This document shows positions 5,183 to 7,557 of a stretch of DNA of 7,557 nucleotides, in pieces. Both the position numbers and the translations under genes were made by a program. Under the pieces are notes generated by a model. It did no database searches. It saw only the letters and a list, made by a program, of their open reading frames with translations, and was not told the DNA's origin. Source of the stretch: JBEIFW01 sp044370695 (GTDB lineage Bacteria; Actinomycetota; Acidimicrobiia; Acidimicrobiales; Ilumatobacteraceae); contig JBILVB010000175.1 of the NCBI GenBank assembly GCA_044370695.1, positions 1-7,557 of the forward strand, in the 5' to 3' direction. Numbering within the stretch: position 1 is the first letter of the stretch; every line of letters starts with the position of its first letter.

Positions 5183-6645
5183 CGGCCCGGCGGGTGTTCG
5201 ATCAGAAGAAGGTCGTGGCCGTCGCGTTCGTCGCCGGGCTGTTCATGGACATCCTGGACACGACGGTGGTCAACGTTGCCCTTCCCTCGCTCGCGCGGGA
5301 CTTCGACGTGACGACCAGCGGCATCGAATGGGTGGTCACCAGCTACCTGCTGAGCCTCGCGCTGTGGATCCCGGCCTCGGGCTGGCTGGGCGACCGGTTC
5401 GGCACGAAACGGATCTTCCTGTTCGCCCTGGTGGTGTTCACCCTCGCCTCGGCGCTGTGCGGCCTGGCCTGGAGCCTTCCGTCGCTCGTGGCGTTCCGTG
5501 TTCTGCAGGGGGTCGGTGGAGGCATGCTCACCCCGGTGGGCACGGCGATGCTCTACCGGGCCTACCCCCCGGCCGAGCGGGCCCGAGCCAGTGCGGTGCT
5601 GTCGACGGTGACCGTGTTGGCCCCTGCCGTCGGGCCGGTGCTCGGTGGGTTCCTCGTCGAGAAGGCCAGTTGGCGCTGGATCTTCTTCATCAACCTCCCC
5701 GTGGGTGTCTTCGCCGTGGCGTTCGCCGCGCTGTTCCTGACCGAGCATCGCGAACCGCGTGCCGGCCGGTTCGACCTGCCGGGGTTCGTGCTCAGCGGCC
5801 TCGGTCTGGCGCTGATCCTGTACGGCTTGGCCGAGGGACCGCAGAAGGGATGGGGAAGCGGGATCGTGATCGCGTCACTCGCAGCCGGGGTGGTCGCCGT
5901 CGTGCTTCTCGTCGTCGTCGAACTCCGACAGCCCGAACCGATGCTCGACCTGCGGCTCCTGGCCGATCGCAGCTTCCGTACGCCGAACCTCGTGTCCTTC
6001 GCGGCGTTCTCGGGTTTGATCGGCGTGCTGTTCCTGCTCCCGCAGTTCCTCCAAGGGCCGCGCGGGCTGAGCCCGATCGAATCGGGTCTGGCCACGTTCC
6101 CGCAGGCGCTCGGGGTGATGATGCTCAGCCGGTTCGTGGGCACCCGCTTCTACCCGGTGATCGGCCCTCGGCGGCTGGCCGCCGCCGGGATGCTCGGCGT
6201 TGCCGTCATCACCTGCGGGTTCCTGCTCGTCGACCTCGGGACGAGCGCGTGGTGGATCCGTTCGCTCATGTTCGCGCGCGGTCTCGCGATCGCCTGCGTG
6301 TTCATCCCGGTGCAGGCCGCCGCGTTCGCTCGGATCGAGCCGGCCCGCTCGGGACGGGCGTCGTCGCTGTTCCAGGTGCAGCGCCAGACCGCGGCTGCGG
6401 TCGGTGTGGCGGTGCTCGCCACCGTGCTCGCCTCCCGCCTCACGGCGAACACGCCGGCCGGAGCGACCCCGGGCCAGCTGGCGCAGGCCTACACCTCGGC
6501 GTTCCACGAGTCGATCGCCGTGGCGGCGGTGCTCGCGTTCCTCGGGGTCCTGGCGGCGCTGTTCCTGCGCGACGCCGACGCGGCCCCGACGATGCGTCCC
6601 CGGGCGGCCGCGCATCGTCGGGGCGGCGGCGCCGAGGTCCGCTGA
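5179..6645 (+). CDS. MFS drug:H+ antiporter, DHA2 family (EmrB/QacA type, 14 TM segments)
   Basis: A 488-residue inner-membrane exporter driven by proton flux. The first helix leads into motif D1, LDTTVVNVALPSLA (26-39). Motif A is GWLGDRFGTKRIF (68-80) in the loop after TM2. Antiporter motif C is LAPAVGPVLGGFL (147-159), followed by WRWIFFINLPVG (165-176), a hallmark of the 14-TM DHA2 group. Hydrophobic segments continue to about residue 463, then an Arg-rich cytoplasmic tail. The frame is open to 5050, but the residues encoded before 5179 are Arg/Pro-rich PPOX shadow. The best start is CTG 5179, overlapping the PPOX stop as CTGA with GGAAGGG 7 nt upstream; GTG 5194 would give a protein five residues shorter and still complete. 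Substrates cannot be read from the sequence; neighbouring oxidative enzymes suggest a hydrophobic compound or a product of them. A perfect 14-bp inverted repeat lies in the last codons. Confidence 0.95.
   Translation: MTARRVFDQKKVVAVAFVAGLFMDILDTTVVNVALPSLARDFDVTTSGIEWVVTSYLLSLALWIPASGWLGDRFGTKRIFLFALVVFTLASALCGLAWSLPSLVAFRVLQGVGGGMLTPVGTAMLYRAYPPAERARASAVLSTVTVLAPAVGPVLGGFLVEKASWRWIFFINLPVGVFAVAFAALFLTEHREPRAGRFDLPGFVLSGLGLALILYGLAEGPQKGWGSGIVIASLAAGVVAVVLLVVVELRQPEPMLDLRLLADRSFRTPNLVSFAAFSGLIGVLFLLPQFLQGPRGLSPIESGLATFPQALGVMMLSRFVGTRFYPVIGPRRLAAAGMLGVAVITCGFLLVDLGTSAWWIRSLMFARGLAIACVFIPVQAAAFARIEPARSGRASSLFQVQRQTAAAVGVAVLATVLASRLTANTPAGATPGQLAQAYTSAFHESIAVAAVLAFLGVLAALFLRDADAAPTMRPRAAAHRRGGGAEVR
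6583..6624 (+). terminator. Perfect 14-bp inverted repeat at the MFS 3' end; possible terminator
   Basis: GCCCCGACGATGCG (6583-6596) and CGCATCGTCGGGGC (6611-6624) are exact reverse complements around a 14-nt loop, and one T-G wobble pair can extend the stem. It lies wholly inside the MFS coding region, ending 19 nt before the stop codon. No T-run follows, as in the U-less hairpin terminators proposed for actinobacteria. It could end the PPOX-MFS transcript or stabilise its 3' end. The 188-bp gap that follows (6646-6833) holds no gene I can support. Confidence 0.45.
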
Positions 6646-6820
6646 CAGCACAGCGACCGCACCGAACGATCCGGGGGCGACGGCGCGTATCGCCTCGAGG
6701 AAGACCGCCGGCCTGCGCGCGAGGGCCGACCGCTCCACGTCGACGGGCAGGTCGCCCCACGCCCCAGCGGCGCCGGGTGGTCGAACTCGGCGAGGGTTCC
6801 GGCCCCGTCCCGGTGCCGCG

Positions 6821-6826
6821 TACCCT
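6821..6826 (+). promoter_or_regulatory. Candidate -10 box (TACCCT) of a leaderless aceB promoter
   Basis: TACCCT-GCGGGGC-ATG puts a TANNNT box 7 nt before ATG 6834, so the transcript probably starts at the start codon. There is no Shine-Dalgarno sequence and no clear -35 box. It also favours ATG 6834 over the in-frame ATG at 6855. Confidence 0.5.
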
Positions 6827-6833
6827 GCGGGGC

Positions 6834-7557
6834 ATGGCCGACGCCCCCTCCTGCATGATCACCGGTGACACCGTCGGCACCGAGGACATCCTCACCGCCG
6901 AGGCCCTGGCCCTCGTCGCCGCGATGCACGCCGCGCACGACGACGCCCGCCTCGCCCTGCTCGGGCGCCGGGCCGAGCGGGCCGCCGCGTTCCGCTCCGG
7001 CGCCCGTCCCGGCCTGCTGCCCGAGACTGCGGCGATCCGCGACGGCGCCTGGTCGGTGCGGCCGGCCCCGCCCGACCTGGCCGACCGGCGGTGCGAGATC
7101 ACCGGGCCCTCCGAACGCAAGATGATGATCGGCGCCCTCAATTCCGGCGCCCGGGTGTTCCTGTCCGACGTCGAAGACGCCCTGTCGCCGTCGTGGGCGA
7201 ACGTCGTCGACGCCCAGCGCAACATCCGCGACGTGGCCGACCGCACGATCCGCTTCGAGCGTCCCGACGGCAGCGTCGATCGGCTCGGCGCCCGGATCGC
7301 CACCCTGGTGATGCGGCCCCGGGGCCTCCACATGGTCGAGCGCCGAGCGCTGGTCGGGGACCGGTCGCCGTCGGCGTCGCTGTTCGACGTGACGCTCGCC
7401 GCCCACCACTCGGCGCAGCGGTTCCTCGACCGCGGCAGCGGGCTGTACCTCTACCTGCCGAAGATGGAATCGCATCACGAGGCCGCGTGGTGGGACACCG
7501 TGCTCGCCGATCTCGAACGCCGCGTCGGTCTGCCGCACGGGTCGATCCGGGTGACCG
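6834..7557 (+). CDS. aceB: Malate synthase A, N-terminal 241 residues (3' end beyond window)
   Basis: Malate synthase condenses glyoxylate with acetyl-CoA to malate, the second step of the glyoxylate shunt, allowing growth on acetate or fatty acids. The frame is open to the right edge. Family blocks appear in order: N-terminal helical part ILTAEALALVAAMHAAHDDAR (19-39); RKMMIGALNSGARVF (95-109); SDVEDALSPSWANVV (111-125); TLVMRPRGLHMVE (157-169); SASLFDV (180-186); GSGLYLYLPKMESHHEA (201-217). These match the short A-type enzyme of about 530 residues and not the longer G-type (GlcB). The Arg of the RPRG block probably corresponds to the catalytic Arg of the E. coli enzyme; the catalytic Asp would be beyond the edge. 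The start at ATG 6834 is backed by a TACCCT box 7 nt upstream; ATG 6855 (MITGDTVG) is an alternative. It is separated from the MFS gene by 188 bp and a strong hairpin, so it has its own transcript. Confidence 0.95.
   Translation, partial: MADAPSCMITGDTVGTEDILTAEALALVAAMHAAHDDARLALLGRRAERAAAFRSGARPGLLPETAAIRDGAWSVRPAPPDLADRRCEITGPSERKMMIGALNSGARVFLSDVEDALSPSWANVVDAQRNIRDVADRTIRFERPDGSVDRLGARIATLVMRPRGLHMVERRALVGDRSPSASLFDVTLAAHHSAQRFLDRGSGLYLYLPKMESHHEAAWWDTVLADLERRVGLPHGSIRVT

Noticed and set aside
6489..7538. Long minus-strand frames opposite the MFS end and aceB
   Set aside because: They are antisense to a clear malate synthase with all its N-terminal conserved blocks, and their composition is Arg/Gly/Pro-rich.

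Overview
The window is GC-rich and gene-dense, with short intergenic gaps and three candidate promoters of the leaderless type. This fits an actinobacterium. A free-living member such as one of the Acidimicrobiia is possible, but that is an impression from protein style and no marker gene fixes the taxon. There are no RNA genes, mobile elements, CRISPR arrays or other clear signs of recent transfer.

Layout: (1) The 5' two-thirds of a Rieske non-heme iron oxygenase alpha subunit runs leftward off the left edge (1-898, -). Start-to-start with it is a TetR-family regulator (911-1675, +). (2) A small protein of unknown function with a C-x2-C-x3-H motif follows (1821-2246, +). (3) Facing it is a two-gene leftward operon: a bacterial cytochrome P450 (3214-4494, -), whose TGA stop overlaps the ATG of a short-chain dehydrogenase (2378-3217, -). 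(4) Divergent from the P450 across 103 bp is a rightward pair: a pyridoxamine 5'-phosphate oxidase-fold protein (4598-5182) and a 14-helix DHA2-type MFS exporter (5179-6645). The exporter's best start is a CTG overlapping the upstream stop. (5) The first 241 codons of malate synthase A (aceB, 6834 to the right edge, +) end the window.

How the genes may work together (inference): the Rieske oxygenase, the P450 and the SDR are oxidative enzymes typical of catabolism or tailoring of hydrophobic or aromatic compounds. The P450-SDR overlap suggests hydroxylation followed by oxidation of the alcohol. The SDR has a lengthened nucleotide loop and an insertion after beta-2, resembling SDRs that hold NAD tightly and pass electrons to mycofactocin. 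The TetR protein probably controls the divergent Rieske gene. The exporter may remove a toxic substrate or product. Malate synthase would serve acetyl-CoA assimilation through the glyoxylate shunt, but its link to the other genes may only be position. No ferredoxin or reductase for the two oxygenases is present.

The main regulatory signals are: near-identical sequence just upstream of the P450 and aceB ATGs (a TANNNT box 6-7 nt before ATG) with a looser match before the PPOX gene; a perfect 14-bp inverted repeat inside the 3' end of the MFS gene; and a 13-bp palindrome over the TetR start codon. I see no clearly new multi-gene system. The least explained items are the CxxCxxxH protein and the SDR insertion.
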